This document shows, in pieces, positions 52,956-61,975 of a DNA stretch of 64,000 nucleotides. The notes under the pieces are model-generated. The model worked only from the letters and a program-made list of their open reading frames with translations. It did not search any database and had not been told where the DNA came from. Every line of letters begins with the position of its first letter. Positions within the stretch are counted from its first letter, which is position 1. Position numbers and translations under genes: made by a program. The DNA comes from Pseudoselenomonas ruminis. Its GTDB lineage: Bacteria; Bacillota; Negativicutes; Selenomonadales; Selenomonadaceae. The stretch covers positions 1 to 64,000 of the forward strand of contig NZ_VTOY01000011.1 of the NCBI RefSeq assembly GCF_008271295.1, in the 5' to 3' direction.

Positions 52956-53429
52956 TCAGAACCGCTGGCGTTCTTTCAGTGCGCGTTCTACATCGCGTTT
53001 GGCCGCTTTGGCCTGCAAGTCCTGACGCTTATCGTAATTATGTTTACCGCTTGCCAGTGCTAATTCCAATTTGGCCTTGCCGTGTTTGAAATAGACTTTA
53101 AGCGGTACCAGCGTATACCCCTTCTCCCGGGTTTTGCTGAAAAGTTTGATGATTTCCGCCTTGTGCATCAAAAGTTTTCTGGTGCGCAGCGGATCATGAT
53201 TGAAGATATTTCCCTGCTCATACGGACTAATATGCATGTGTTCAACAAAAATCTCGTTATTCTTGATAACAGCATAGCTGTCCTTGAGATTTGCCTTGCC
53301 AGCCCGCAGGGACTTTACCTCGGTTCCCTGCAATGCCAGTCCTGTTTCAAAGGTCTCATGAATGAAATAATCATGACGGGCCTTGCGGTTCTCACAGGCA
53401 ATCTTGATAGGGATGTTCTGCTTACCCAA
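52956..53429 (-). CDS. smpB: SsrA-binding protein
   Basis: Binds tmRNA (SsrA) and brings it to stalled ribosomes for trans-translation. 157 residues. Seen: [21 protein letters not shown] near the N-terminus in place ([20 protein letters not shown]), [17 protein letters not shown], and the basic C-terminal tail [20 protein letters not shown]. Lies 32 bases after rnr, the conserved order secG-esterase-rnr-smpB. The ssrA gene is not in this window. Confidence 0.95.
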   Translation of the reverse strand: MGKQNIPIKIACENRKARHDYFIHETFETGLALQGTEVKSLRAGKANLKDSYAVIKNNEIFVEHMHISPYEQGNIFNHDPLRTRKLLMHKAEIIKLFSKTREKGYTLVPLKVYFKHGKAKLELALASGKHNYDKRQDLQAKAAKRDVERALKERQRF

Positions 53430-53461
53430 TGATTATCACCTTACTTCCCCATGGGAATTGA

Positions 53462-56206
53462 TTATTTACTGTTAGCCGTACCGCCTTCGGTCTTGCGGTG
53501 CGGACGCGGACGGCGTTTGGGTGCCTTTTTCGCCTTTTCCTTCTCCAAACGGGCCTCTTCACGCATTTTACGTTCATGATACCCCGGCGGGTCCGGCCAA
53601 ACGGCACTATTGAGTCCCGTCACGTAAACGCGATGATAGTCGCCCTCTTTGCCGCTGCGCCGCTCTTCGCGGTTGCGGCTGCGGTCGCCGCCTTTTTCCT
53701 GAGGACGGGCATCCTTTTCGGGACGCTTGCGCTCCTTTTTCTTCGGCTGCTGGTTTTCCTGCTTTGGCAATTTTTCGCCAGATGCGCCGCGCTTCTTGCC
53801 ACGGGCGCCTCGGGATTTCTTCTTGGGCTTTTCGGCCTCGAAGTCTGTTACCATAGCCTCAGCAATGATATCCTCGGCAGCTGCTTTTTTCTTATCGTTC
53901 TTCTTATCGTTTTCCTTGCGGCCACCGCGTTTATCAGTGTTGTTGGTCTCTTTTTTGCCGCGATTCTTGTCTTTTTTATTTTTCTTGCTGTTCTTGCCGC
54001 TCTTTTCCTTGCCTTTGCCGGCATTGCGGCCACCGCGGACGGCATTTTTCATTGCCTCGGGGTCATAGGCACCATTGTCTTTTAGCACAAAGTCGAGATT
54101 GCGCTCTTCGACATTGGCACGCACCAGCAGTACTTCGACCTCATCACCGAGGCGGTATTTCGCCTGGGTGCGTTCGCCGACCATGGCAAACTGTTCTTCA
54201 ACGTACTCATAATAATCGTTGACCATCGTCGAAACGTGAACCAGACCCTCAACGCCGTTGTCGAGCTCCACAAAGATGCCAAATGCCGTTACGCCGCTGA
54301 TAACACCGGAAAATTCCTCGCCGACGAACTGCGCCATATACTCGATTTTCTTCATGTCCGTCGTTTCGCGCTCGGCCTCGATGGCAATGCGCTCACGCTG
54401 GGATGCATGGTCAGCGGTCTCTGGCAGGACTGCCTTTAGTTTTGCCTGACGCGCAGCCGGCAGTGTACCGGTCGCAAACGTCTCGCGCAGCAGACGATGA
54501 ACGATGAGGTCCGGGTAACGGCGGATTGGTGACGTGAAATGCGTATAATAGCGGGCAGCCAAACCGAAATGTCCCAGGCTGAGTTCTGAGTAACGCGCCT
54601 GCTGCATCGACCGCAGGGCTACCGTACTGATGATGCGCTCCTCCGGACGGCCTTCGACCTTTTCGAGCACCTTCTGCACGTCCATCGGCTGAATCTGGCC
54701 AGCCTCATCCTGACGGACGAACAGGCCAAAGGCGCCGAGCAGATTATTGAGACGCTCGATTTTTTCCGTCGTCGGCTGCTCATGAACGCGGTACATAAAC
54801 GGCAGGTTTTTCGTGTCCATGTGACGGGCTACCGTCTCGTTGGCAGCCAGCATGCATTCCTCGATAATCGACTCTGCCAGCGAACCCTCGCGCTTAATCA
54901 GGGCAACCGGGTGTCCCTTCTCATCGAGCTTTACTTTGACCTCTGGCAGGTCAAAATCAATCGAACCGCGGCGATGGCGCTTGGCTTTTAAGACATTGCG
55001 CAATTCCGCCAACGTCGTAAGCATCGAATAAATGTCATGGTTGTCGGACAGGAACGGTTCTTCCTTATTGACCAGCACTTTATTGACAATGTTATAGGTC
55101 AGGCGGCGGTATACATGGATAACCGTCGGCAGGATTTCATAACTTACGATTTCACCCTCCGGGGAAATCTGCATTTCACAGGCCATCGACAGGCGGTCAA
55201 CACCGGCGTTGAGGCTGCAAATGCCATTGGAAAGCTCCTTCGGGAGCATCGGGATAACGCGGTCGACGAGATAGACACTCGTTCCGCGCGCATAAGCCTC
55301 GCGGTCAAGCGGCTGATTCTCACGGACATACCAGCTGACATCGGCAATATAGACCCCCAGGAAGAACGAGCCATCCTCATTCTTGCGGGCATAAACGCCG
55401 TCGTCAAGGTCCTTGGAATCTTCGCCATCGACCGTCACAATTGGCAAATCACGGCGGTCAGCCCGGCCGCGGTATTCCTCTGGCGACGGTTCCTGCTCTA
55501 CGGCATCGGCTGCCGCCTGTACGTCCTCCGGGAAGGTCTCCGAAAGCTCATACTGACGCATAACCGAAAGGACATCGACACCAGGTTCGCCGACTTTGCC
55601 CAACACCTCAATTACATCACCTTCGGCACTGCGCCGTCCATCCGGCCACTTCGTAATCTTGACAACGACCTTGCTGCCGGTTTTCGCACCATGGAAGAAC
55701 TTCTTCGGCACGAAAATATCCTGGGTGAGTTTCGTATTATCTGGCGTTACAAACCCAAAGGTCTTACTGCTCTCAAAAGTGCCGACGATTTTTTCATTGG
55801 CGCGTTCCAAAATGCGAATAATTTCGCCCTCGCGCGAACGTCCCGGCTGCTCTGACGGGGTAACACGAGCCACCACCCGGTCGCCATGCATCGCCGAGCC
55901 AATGCCCGGTCCCGGTACGAATACATCTGTTTCCTCTTCCGATTCGCGTACATCCGGAATGATAAAACCAAAGCCTTTGGCCGTCATGGAAATGTGCCCC
56001 ACGACCAGATGCATGCGGCTTGGCACACCATAGAGATCACTGCGGTTCTTGATGATAGCGCCTTCCTGTTCCAGTTCCTCCAGCGCCTGCTCAAACTGCA
56101 CGAGTTCCTCTTCGGTAAGTTCCATTTCCTCGGCCAAATCCTCTGCCAGCAATGGTTTATAGGCATCTTCACGCATATACGCAACAATTCGTTCTTTTAA
56201 ATCCAT
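53462..56206 (-). CDS. rnr: Ribonuclease R
   Basis: 3'-5' hydrolytic exoribonuclease that degrades structured RNA and works with SmpB/tmRNA. 914 residues from ATG 56206. N-terminal winged helix and cold-shock domains (HISMTAKGFGFIIPD), RNB catalytic domain with DGEDSKDLDDGVYAR (catalytic Asp cluster) and YYTHFTSPIRRYPDLIVHR, and an S1 domain (GEEFSGVISGVTAFGIFVEL). The last ~210 residues are extremely Lys/Arg/Glu-rich low-complexity sequence with one aromatic patch (SAVWPDPPGYHERKM), longer than the usual tail. Operon with the esterase upstream, about 70 bases. Confidence 0.95.
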   Translation of the reverse strand: MDLKERIVAYMREDAYKPLLAEDLAEEMELTEEELVQFEQALEELEQEGAIIKNRSDLYGVPSRMHLVVGHISMTAKGFGFIIPDVRESEEETDVFVPGPGIGSAMHGDRVVARVTPSEQPGRSREGEIIRILERANEKIVGTFESSKTFGFVTPDNTKLTQDIFVPKKFFHGAKTGSKVVVKITKWPDGRRSAEGDVIEVLGKVGEPGVDVLSVMRQYELSETFPEDVQAAADAVEQEPSPEEYRGRADRRDLPIVTVDGEDSKDLDDGVYARKNEDGSFFLGVYIADVSWYVRENQPLDREAYARGTSVYLVDRVIPMLPKELSNGICSLNAGVDRLSMACEMQISPEGEIVSYEILPTVIHVYRRLTYNIVNKVLVNKEEPFLSDNHDIYSMLTTLAELRNVLKAKRHRRGSIDFDLPEVKVKLDEKGHPVALIKREGSLAESIIEECMLAANETVARHMDTKNLPFMYRVHEQPTTEKIERLNNLLGAFGLFVRQDEAGQIQPMDVQKVLEKVEGRPEERIISTVALRSMQQARYSELSLGHFGLAARYYTHFTSPIRRYPDLIVHRLLRETFATGTLPAARQAKLKAVLPETADHASQRERIAIEAERETTDMKKIEYMAQFVGEEFSGVISGVTAFGIFVELDNGVEGLVHVSTMVNDYYEYVEEQFAMVGERTQAKYRLGDEVEVLLVRANVEERNLDFVLKDNGAYDPEAMKNAVRGGRNAGKGKEKSGKNSKKNKKDKNRGKKETNNTDKRGGRKENDKKNDKKKAAAEDIIAEAMVTDFEAEKPKKKSRGARGKKRGASGEKLPKQENQQPKKKERKRPEKDARPQEKGGDRSRNREERRSGKEGDYHRVYVTGLNSAVWPDPPGYHERKMREEARLEKEKAKKAPKRRPRPHRKTEGGTANSK

Positions 56207-56275
56207 ATACTTTCTTTTTCTCCCTTTTCCTAAAGCGCCCGCGTGGCACTTCGCTCTCGATTCCCGCGTCATCCC

Positions 56276-57022
56276 TTACGCGTCGGATGACTGCAGGAAA
56301 GCCGCTGCCTCGGCAAATACTTTCTCGCGCTCTGCCGCCACCGGCAGAAGGTGGCCGGACTTTTCCAGCCAAACGATACGGCGGTCTTCGCTTTTGACAT
56401 GGTCATAAATATATCCGGCACTAGCTGGTGCAGCCGTATGGTCATCATGGCTATGCATGATAAGCACAGGTACGGAAACCTTATCAATGCAGCCCTTGGT
56501 CGCCTCAATCACATCGACAAGCTCATGCACTCCGATGAGCGGCATCTTGCGATACGTCTTATTGACTGCTTCGGGGACGCCCTTGAGCCTTCTTCTGGCC
56601 TTCGGGATGAATTGATTGTTACAGACCTCCCGCGGCGGCAAAAATTCAATGCCGCGCTCTTCGGCGATCTGGATGGGGGCTGCTAACGTCACCACTTTGC
56701 GGACCTTTTCCTCTGTTGACAGCAGCAGCGAAAACAGCCCGCCCATCGAATGACCGATAACATCGATAGAATCACAAAAACCGGACAGGACCGCATAGCC
56801 GTCCCGCACGGAATCCATCCAATCTTCCCAGGTCATGTGGCTCATGTCCTCCACCGTGGTTCCGTGCCCAGCCAACCGAACCCCAAGCACGGTAAAACCA
56901 AGTTTATGCAGATACTGCCCCATGAGTAAAAGCTCTGCCGGAAGTCCCGTAAAGCCATGAATCAGCAGAACCCCTTTCGGCCCTCCCGGCAGGAAAAAAG
57001 GTTCCGCTCCTGGCAAAATCAT
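56276..57022 (-). CDS. Carboxylesterase (alpha/beta hydrolase, Est30-like)
   Basis: 248 residues. Catalytic triad visible: Ser in VIGHSMGG (about 93), Asp in MHSHDDHTAAP (about 196) and His in EKSGHLLPV (about 226); oxyanion hole in LLIHGFTGLP. Related esterases occur between secG and rnr in many Firmicutes. The real substrate is unknown; short-chain ester activity is typical. It is 70 bases upstream of rnr. A terminator and secG lie upstream. Confidence 0.85.
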   Translation of the reverse strand: MILPGAEPFFLPGGPKGVLLIHGFTGLPAELLLMGQYLHKLGFTVLGVRLAGHGTTVEDMSHMTWEDWMDSVRDGYAVLSGFCDSIDVIGHSMGGLFSLLLSTEEKVRKVVTLAAPIQIAEERGIEFLPPREVCNNQFIPKARRRLKGVPEAVNKTYRKMPLIGVHELVDVIEATKGCIDKVSVPVLIMHSHDDHTAAPASAGYIYDHVKSEDRRIVWLEKSGHLLPVAAEREKVFAEAAAFLQSSDA

Positions 57023-57046
57023 CCTCTCGCCCCCTCGTATCCATAA

Positions 57047-57078
57047 AGAAAAAACCCCGCTCTGATTGCAGAACAGGG
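57047..57078 (-). terminator. Terminator after secG
   Basis: CCCCGCTCTG (57055-57064) pairs with CAGAACAGGG (57069-57078), including G-U pairs, and is followed by TTTTTT on the minus strand. Partial read-through to the esterase gene is possible. Confidence 0.6.
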
Positions 57079-57092
57079 AACGCTTTCTCGTA

Positions 57093-57323
57093 TTAGTTGC
57101 TCATGCGAGCAATCACAATCGTGATAACCGCGAACAGAATCGCAAAGACCACGGTCACGCGTGCCAGCAATGCATCCATACCACGAGCCTTGCTCGAAAA
57201 TACGGTATCCGCACCGCCGCCCATGCCGCCCATGCCCGAGGATTTTGCCTCCTGTCCAAGCACCGACGCGATGAGGATAATTGCTACCAATGCATCTAAT
57301 ATCATCAAAACGGTAAGCAACAT
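57093..57323 (-). CDS. secG: Protein-export membrane protein SecG
   Basis: Small subunit of the SecYEG translocon. 76 residues, two hydrophobic helices (LTVLMILDALVAIILIASVL and VVFAILFAVITIVIA) separated by a glycine-rich cytoplasmic loop SSGMGGMGGGADTVF, the typical SecG layout. ATG 57323 follows GGGAGG with about 9 bases spacing. Confidence 0.93.
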   Translation of the reverse strand: MLLTVLMILDALVAIILIASVLGQEAKSSGMGGMGGGADTVFSSKARGMDALLARVTVVFAILFAVITIVIARMSN

Positions 57324-57411
57324 GTATGTAAGCCTCCCTTTAATTACAGTTTCCATATTATTCTACCATAGAGTAGCGCTCCTCCGCAAGGAAAAGCAGA
57401 CAAAAACAAAA

Positions 57412-57433
57412 GAGCTTCCCCGCAGGGAAGCTC
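57412..57433 (-). terminator. Terminator of pyk
   Basis: GAGCTTCCC pairs with GGGAAGCTC over CGCA; T-run on the minus strand, 22 bases past the pyk stop. Confidence 0.85.
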
Positions 57434-57455
57434 CTTGAAAAACCTGATGAAATTA

Positions 57456-58883
57456 TCAGATAGCGTAAACACGGATGGAGTTCGTGTTCTTGCCAACAGC
57501 AGCGCTGCTGTCAACTTTGATACCAGAGGTAACAATCGTCGTATCGCCGCGTTTTACGTACTCATTCTTAACAGCGGCCGACGTAGCATTGCTGAGCATC
57601 TCGTCAACATCGTTCCACTCCGTGCCGAGGATCGGATATACACCCCAACGCAGGTTCAGCTGACGGACAACCTTCTCGCTCGGCGTGTAAGCAACGATAG
57701 CTGCTTTCGGACGATACTTCGAAACGACTTTCGTCGTATAACCGCTCTCAGTCGGCGTGATGATTGCCGGAGCATCGAGCTCATAAGCCATCTGTACCGT
57801 AGCATGAGCGACTGCACGCGTACGGGACTGGAGATGCTCGAAGCCGCGCTCCATGAAGAGGTCTTTGTACTCCAGAGCGGACTCGATACGGCAAGCGATG
57901 CGGTTCATCGTAGCGACTGCCTCAACCGGGTAGTCACCGGAAGCCGTCTCACCGGACAGCATGATGGCATCCGTACCATCGAGGATAGCGTTACCAACAT
58001 CGGAAACCTCTGCACGGGTCGGACGCGGGTTGCGCTCCATGGAATCGAGCATCTGCGTAGCAACGATAACCGGTTTGCCAGCCTTGTTGCACTTGCGGAT
58101 GATTTCTTTCTGAATCAGCGGAACATCCTCAGCCGGAACCTCAACGCCCAGGTCACCGCGGGCAACCATGATACCATCGGAAACTGCCAGAATCTCGTCG
58201 AAGTTCTTGACACCTTCGAGGTTCTCGATTTTCGGGATGATTTCCATGTGGCCGTTATGCTCTTCGATGAGCTTGCGAATAGCCAGAACGTCAGCCGGGC
58301 GCTGGATGAAGGAAGCAGCGACAAAGTCCATGTCCTGCTCGCAGCCAAAGATGATATCTTTCTCATCCTGCTCGGAAATCGGCGGCAGGCCCAGGGATAC
58401 GCCCGGTGCAGCAACGCGTTTGCGCGTGCTCATTTTACCGCTGTTCTGAATCGTCGTAACGATATCTTTGCCTTTAATCTCATCAACTTTGAGAGCTACA
58501 AGGCCATCGGACAGCAGCAGCGTGTCGCCCGGTTTTACTTCCGTATAGAGACCTTTGTGGTTGACCGAAACGTGCGTCTCATCACCCGGAATATCCTCAT
58601 AGGTAAGCGTGAACTTGTTGCCCTTCTCGAGCATAACCTTGCCATCTTTGAACTCGCCAAGACGCATCTCCGGACCTTTCGTGTCCAGTACGAGGGAGAT
58701 GACCTTGCCAGCCTTCTTAGCAGCCTCGCGTACCATGTTGATACGGTTCAGATGCTCCTCATGATCACCATGAGAGAAGTTGAAACGAGCCAGGTTCATA
58801 CCATTCTCAATCAGCGCATCGATAACGCCCGGTTTCTCCGTGGATGGTCCCTGCGTGCAGATGATTTTCGTCTTCTTTAACAT
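57456..58883 (-). CDS. pyk: Pyruvate kinase
   Basis: Last glycolytic step, phosphoenolpyruvate plus ADP to pyruvate plus ATP. 475 residues from ATG 58883, with GGTGGGG nine bases upstream. Seen: TKIICTQGPST at the N-terminus, LDTKGPEMRLG, the catalytic VARGDLGVEVPAEDVPLIQK and ATQMLDSMERNPRPTRAEVSDV, GTDAIMLSGETASGDYPVEA and a normal C-terminal domain. It has no extra PEP-utiliser-like domain. A structured leader precedes it. Confidence 0.96.
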   Translation of the reverse strand: MLKKTKIICTQGPSTEKPGVIDALIENGMNLARFNFSHGDHEEHLNRINMVREAAKKAGKVISLVLDTKGPEMRLGEFKDGKVMLEKGNKFTLTYEDIPGDETHVSVNHKGLYTEVKPGDTLLLSDGLVALKVDEIKGKDIVTTIQNSGKMSTRKRVAAPGVSLGLPPISEQDEKDIIFGCEQDMDFVAASFIQRPADVLAIRKLIEEHNGHMEIIPKIENLEGVKNFDEILAVSDGIMVARGDLGVEVPAEDVPLIQKEIIRKCNKAGKPVIVATQMLDSMERNPRPTRAEVSDVGNAILDGTDAIMLSGETASGDYPVEAVATMNRIACRIESALEYKDLFMERGFEHLQSRTRAVAHATVQMAYELDAPAIITPTESGYTTKVVSKYRPKAAIVAYTPSEKVVRQLNLRWGVYPILGTEWNDVDEMLSNATSAAVKNEYVKRGDTTIVTSGIKVDSSAAVGKNTNSIRVYAI

Positions 58884-58924
58884 GTTGTAAATCCCCACCT
58901 ATTCTTTTTACTCCATATTACTAT

Positions 58925-59003
58925 CAAACAGGCTGCCACCGGTTTCCCGGTGTCGCTGTGGCAGCCTGTTCACGGCCTGAACTAATTGAGGGAACAATCC
59001 CTC
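58925..59003 (-). promoter_or_regulatory. Structured leader of pyk
   Basis: On the minus strand the presumed leader (start near 59008) folds a small GAGGGA/TCCCTC hairpin (58988-59003), then a hairpin with a 13-bp perfect stem (58927-58939 with 58958-58970) containing an alternative inner ACCGG/CCGGT pair. UUUGAUAG follows. It could be an attenuator, a protein-binding leader or only an RNA-stabilising element. Not a riboswitch class I recognise. Confidence 0.45.
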
Positions 59004-59014
59004 TGACAGTTATT

Positions 59015-59043
59015 ATTCTACACGTTTTGTCCCTATAAGTAAA
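59015..59043 (-). promoter_or_regulatory. pyk promoter
   Basis: TTTACT (59038-59043), 17 bases, TAGAAT (59015-59020) on the minus strand. The remaining ~230 bases to the next gene are A+T-rich and hold no other signal I can support. Confidence 0.5.
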
Positions 59044-59281
59044 ACAATTTCCGCCATATTTTTTCAAAATAAATATTTTCTGAAAACACAATCCTTGTTT
59101 AAAATTTATTGGTTTTATTCCCCTTAATAAACATAGCTTATCCGTATAATTCACGAGCGAATCATAAAGACAGAAAATTTTTTCACTTTGTAAAAACGGC
59201 TTATCTTTTCATTCCAATCCATCGATATACCAATAGGGATAGTATTTTCTTCCCACATTTTTGATGAAAGGAGGTTTTACC

Positions 59282-60154
59282 ATGACCACGATTTCTTCGC
59301 TGGCGAACAACACCTATACCATGTATAAAATGGCTTCAGGTAACACTGCCAGCACCACATCGGCCAACAGCAATCTCGTGTCTGCATTTTCCTCTGCCTA
59401 TAGCACGCAGAAAAAAACCAATGCCGCACAGGATTCCCTGACGAATCTCTGGTCGAACTACACCGCTTCGGCCAGTTCCTCGTCAAGTCTTTCGGGTCTC
59501 AGTACGATTTATGGCATCAGCTCCAGTGCAACGGAACTCGTCAACTCGTACAACGAAGCCCGGAAAGTCTACCAGACGGAATTTTCGGCCACGATGGGTG
59601 ACCTGAAAAATTCCGCTGGCAATGTTGCTAAACTGGACACTTCGAAGTTCAGCCAGGACGACATCAAAACGGCTGAAGATGGTACGAAAACGTACAGCGA
59701 TGCACTGAAAAGTGCCATCAAAGACATCAAACAGCTCGTATCTGACTACAACGATGCCCTGGGAACGACGAACGACTACAGCAGTGTGAGCAAACGCATG
59801 AAATCCATCGCCAACACTTTTGCGGATACCACCTATCGTTCCGATATCTACAAACAGGTCGGAATAACTGTGGATAGCAAAACGGGCGAACTATCTGTCG
59901 ATGAAGACAAACTTGCCAAAGCTCTTACCGAAAATGGCAGCCGCGTTGAAAACGCCTTGGGCAAAAACGGCCTGGCCGGCAAAGCCAGCCATCATGCCGA
60001 ATTTGCCCTTGCCCAGCAGGACAAGGCCTTCCCATCGATGAAGACCATGCTCGGAAGTGAGCTGAACCTTGCCTCAGCCTACACCAACCCGAAAGTCCTG
60101 ACTGCCAACGTGCAGTACAACATGATTGGGAATCTGCTGAATATGGCGTGGTAA
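59282..60154 (+). CDS. FliD-like (flagellar cap/hook-associated) protein
   Basis: 290 residues from ATG 59282, with AAAGGAGG seven bases upstream. The N-terminal part is very rich in Ser/Thr/Ala/Asn (for example SNLVSAFSSAYSTQKKTNAA). The C-terminal part, with YRSDIYKQVGITVDSKTGEL and SVDEDKLAKALTENGSRVEN, matches the FliD C-terminal coiled-coil/D-domain pattern (IGI...DG.L..D...L..AL). No Sec signal, as expected for flagellar export. It is shorter than FliD (usually over 400). It may be a truncated or specialised flagellar or adhesin protein. Followed by a strong terminator. Confidence 0.55.
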   Translation: MTTISSLANNTYTMYKMASGNTASTTSANSNLVSAFSSAYSTQKKTNAAQDSLTNLWSNYTASASSSSSLSGLSTIYGISSSATELVNSYNEARKVYQTEFSATMGDLKNSAGNVAKLDTSKFSQDDIKTAEDGTKTYSDALKSAIKDIKQLVSDYNDALGTTNDYSSVSKRMKSIANTFADTTYRSDIYKQVGITVDSKTGELSVDEDKLAKALTENGSRVENALGKNGLAGKASHHAEFALAQQDKAFPSMKTMLGSELNLASAYTNPKVLTANVQYNMIGNLLNMAW

Positions 60155-60171
60155 AAACTGCCCATCAACGG

Positions 60172-60206
60172 AAAAGCCTGTCTCGAAAAATGAGACAGGC
60201 TTTTTT
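60172..60206 (+). terminator. Terminator of the FliD-like gene
   Basis: AAAAGCCTGTCTC (60172-60184) pairs with GAGACAGGCTTTT over a short loop, T-run after it. Confidence 0.85.
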
Positions 60207-60279
60207 GATTGACACCAGAATAGGACTTTGCTACCATATAATCAATTGCAATAACGACAAAACAGAAAGGATACCGCCT

Positions 60280-60960
60280 ATGACGACGGAGAGCAAACCT
60301 GCCGAAGCAGTCCTGCGCGAGGGCCAGGCTATACATATTACTGACAATGCCATCGATATCCACGGAACGATAAATGAAATTGCCCACCGCTTTTTGTCCA
60401 TTAGCCTTGATGTTTCGCCCCAAACCTTCTTAGCCACGCCCCTTAACAGTGATGAACTCCAGTGTACGGTTACGGGCAATGGCTGCGTTTACCGCTTTGC
60501 TGCCAATTTCCGCAGCAGTTCCACCGTTGCGGAAAAGAACTGGTTCATCGAAAAGCCTGCTACTGTGGAGCGTATCCAAATGCGCCGCTTTGTCCGCGTG
60601 CCCATGCCGCTTCCTATTCAAGTAAAACTGCCCGGTGCCCATGGCAGTATGCAGGATACCATCGAGGCTACGCTGGTCGACATCAGCGGCGGCGGCATCT
60701 GCTTTGCCCATACGAACGAAGTGCTCCTGCACGAAAAAATTATTATCACCATTCCCGATCTCCCGCTCTATGGGACGCTTCATACCGAAGCCCGGATAGA
60801 ACGATGCACCAAAATCGAAGTGTTTTCGGGAACGGTCTTCCACATCGGCGCCTCCTTCGAAGACAACCTTGACCTGCGCCAGCAAGACAAACTCATTCAA
60901 TGCATTTTTGAGTTGCAACGAAGTTACCTGCAAAAAGGACTGCTCCTCCCTGTAAAGTAA
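60280..60960 (+). CDS. PilZ-domain c-di-GMP effector (YcgR-like)
   Basis: 226 residues. N-terminal YcgR-N-like beta domain, then a C-terminal PilZ domain with the c-di-GMP motifs RRFVR (RxxxR) and DISGGG (DxSxxG). YcgR proteins bind c-di-GMP and brake flagellar motors; proximity to a FliD-like gene fits a motility role. ATG 60280 follows GAAAGGA about 8 bases upstream; a longer upstream frame has no credible site. It is probably the output for the cyclases and HD-GYP enzyme elsewhere in the window (inference). Confidence 0.88.
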   Translation: MTTESKPAEAVLREGQAIHITDNAIDIHGTINEIAHRFLSISLDVSPQTFLATPLNSDELQCTVTGNGCVYRFAANFRSSSTVAEKNWFIEKPATVERIQMRRFVRVPMPLPIQVKLPGAHGSMQDTIEATLVDISGGGICFAHTNEVLLHEKIIITIPDLPLYGTLHTEARIERCTKIEVFSGTVFHIGASFEDNLDLRQQDKLIQCIFELQRSYLQKGLLLPVK

Positions 60961-60974
60961 TTCTAACTGCCCCA

Positions 60975-61453
60975 TTGTCCCATTCAGAAATACAGCCACG
61001 CTGTTCCTCCAGATTACGACAAGGCAATTCGCTGGCTAAGAATACGACAACCACAGCAGCAGATACTGCACTATCCGAGAAACATGTATTTACCAACTCT
61101 TCCGTGACACCAATCAAAGAAGCCGGTATAAAAGATCTCGCCGGATTAGCTAAATATGCTGTAACATCCTCAAAGGCAATGGCCAAAAATTCCGTTGTTG
61201 CTATATGTGTAGGGGCTATGGATATCTATGATGATTTCACTAACCCCAATTATACGACAAGAGAAAAATTTGCAGCAGCTAGTATCGATGCAACAGGAGT
61301 TGCCTTTGCTGTAGGCAGCAGCGTACTTACAGGTGCCGCTGATTAACAGGCGCCCCCGCAATTGCCCTGGCAGTAGGAGGAGCGATTGTATTTGGAATAG
61401 GAATCGATACGATTACTTCACGGGAAAAGGAGGCGGTATTAGAAAATGACTAA
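60975..61453 (+). pseudogene. Broken toxin-like/LXG-tail-like gene
   Basis: The reading frame from 60975 has no ATG (TTG, no ribosome-binding site) and ends at 61346. A different frame then reads on from 61346 to a stop at 61451-61453 with TGAPAIALAVGGAIVFGIGI and SREKEAVLEND. A single T lost near 61343 would join the two into a plausible C-terminal protein: a mid region YAVTSSKAMAKNSVVAICVG, then DDFTNPNYTTREKFAAAS and two glycine-rich hydrophobic helices. The missing start suggests 5' truncation too. The pattern resembles the C-terminal ends of polymorphic toxins, but I do not recognise a family. The last codons overlap the next gene, as in a toxin-immunity operon. Codon use and A+T content differ from neighbours. 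Confidence 0.6.
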
Positions 61454-61871
61454 TTTAAAAATAAACAAACCTATCTTGTTTCTATCCATTTCGGTGACGA
61501 TATTGGCCAAAGGAATGGATAAATATATAAACGAGAAATTGCTTTGGGGATTTCTTCTAATATTGTTTATAAGCTTAGCTATATATTACTGGAAAAAATT
61601 TCATCAAAAAATAATCATTCTGTCGTTTGGCTTATTTGGCATAACGTGTTTGATTGGACTTTTTTGGCATACTAACACACCTTATGATGGCGTAACCAAA
61701 GGTGCATTGATCCTTTGGTCGGCTTTTGGGGCGCTTGCATCCATAGTGGTAAACAAAATGAGCGAATGCAATGGAGCAGATAAAAAGTTACTCAAACTAA
61801 TCATTTCTTTCACAGGTGGTTCATTGTTATTATTATGTGCACTTGTATATATTCCTTTTTTGATAAAATAG
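61446..61871 (+). CDS. Small polytopic membrane protein, possible immunity protein
   Basis: 141 residues with about four transmembrane segments (around residues 10-25, 33-52, 55-75 and 110-138), short loops, Lys-rich ends. The start overlaps the frame of the upstream broken gene (ATGACTAA), the arrangement expected of a toxin followed by its immunity protein. Base composition is A+T-richer than the surroundings, suggesting acquired DNA. No domain is recognised; function unknown. An alternative is a remnant of a transport or phage-related membrane gene. Confidence 0.55.
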   Translation: MTNLKINKPILFLSISVTILAKGMDKYINEKLLWGFLLILFISLAIYYWKKFHQKIIILSFGLFGITCLIGLFWHTNTPYDGVTKGALILWSAFGALASIVVNKMSECNGADKKLLKLIISFTGGSLLLLCALVYIPFLIK

Positions 61872-61902
61872 CCACTACTCCCTAGCTGAGCAAGCAAACG
61901 TA

Positions 61903-61957
61903 AAAACCTCCTCCTAAGACGACAATTTTTACAGTCGTCTTAGGAGGAGGTTTTTTT
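61903..61957. terminator. Bidirectional terminator
   Basis: A perfect stem of about 21 bp (61903-61923 with 61934-61954) plus loop, A-run and T-run, between the small membrane protein gene and nrdD. Confidence 0.85.
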
Positions 61958-61975
61958 CATAAAGAACTTTTTCTT

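Noticed and set aside
59101-59281. Sigma-28 flagellar promoter before the FliD-like gene
   Set aside because: No TAAA-N15-GCCGATAA match with correct spacing.
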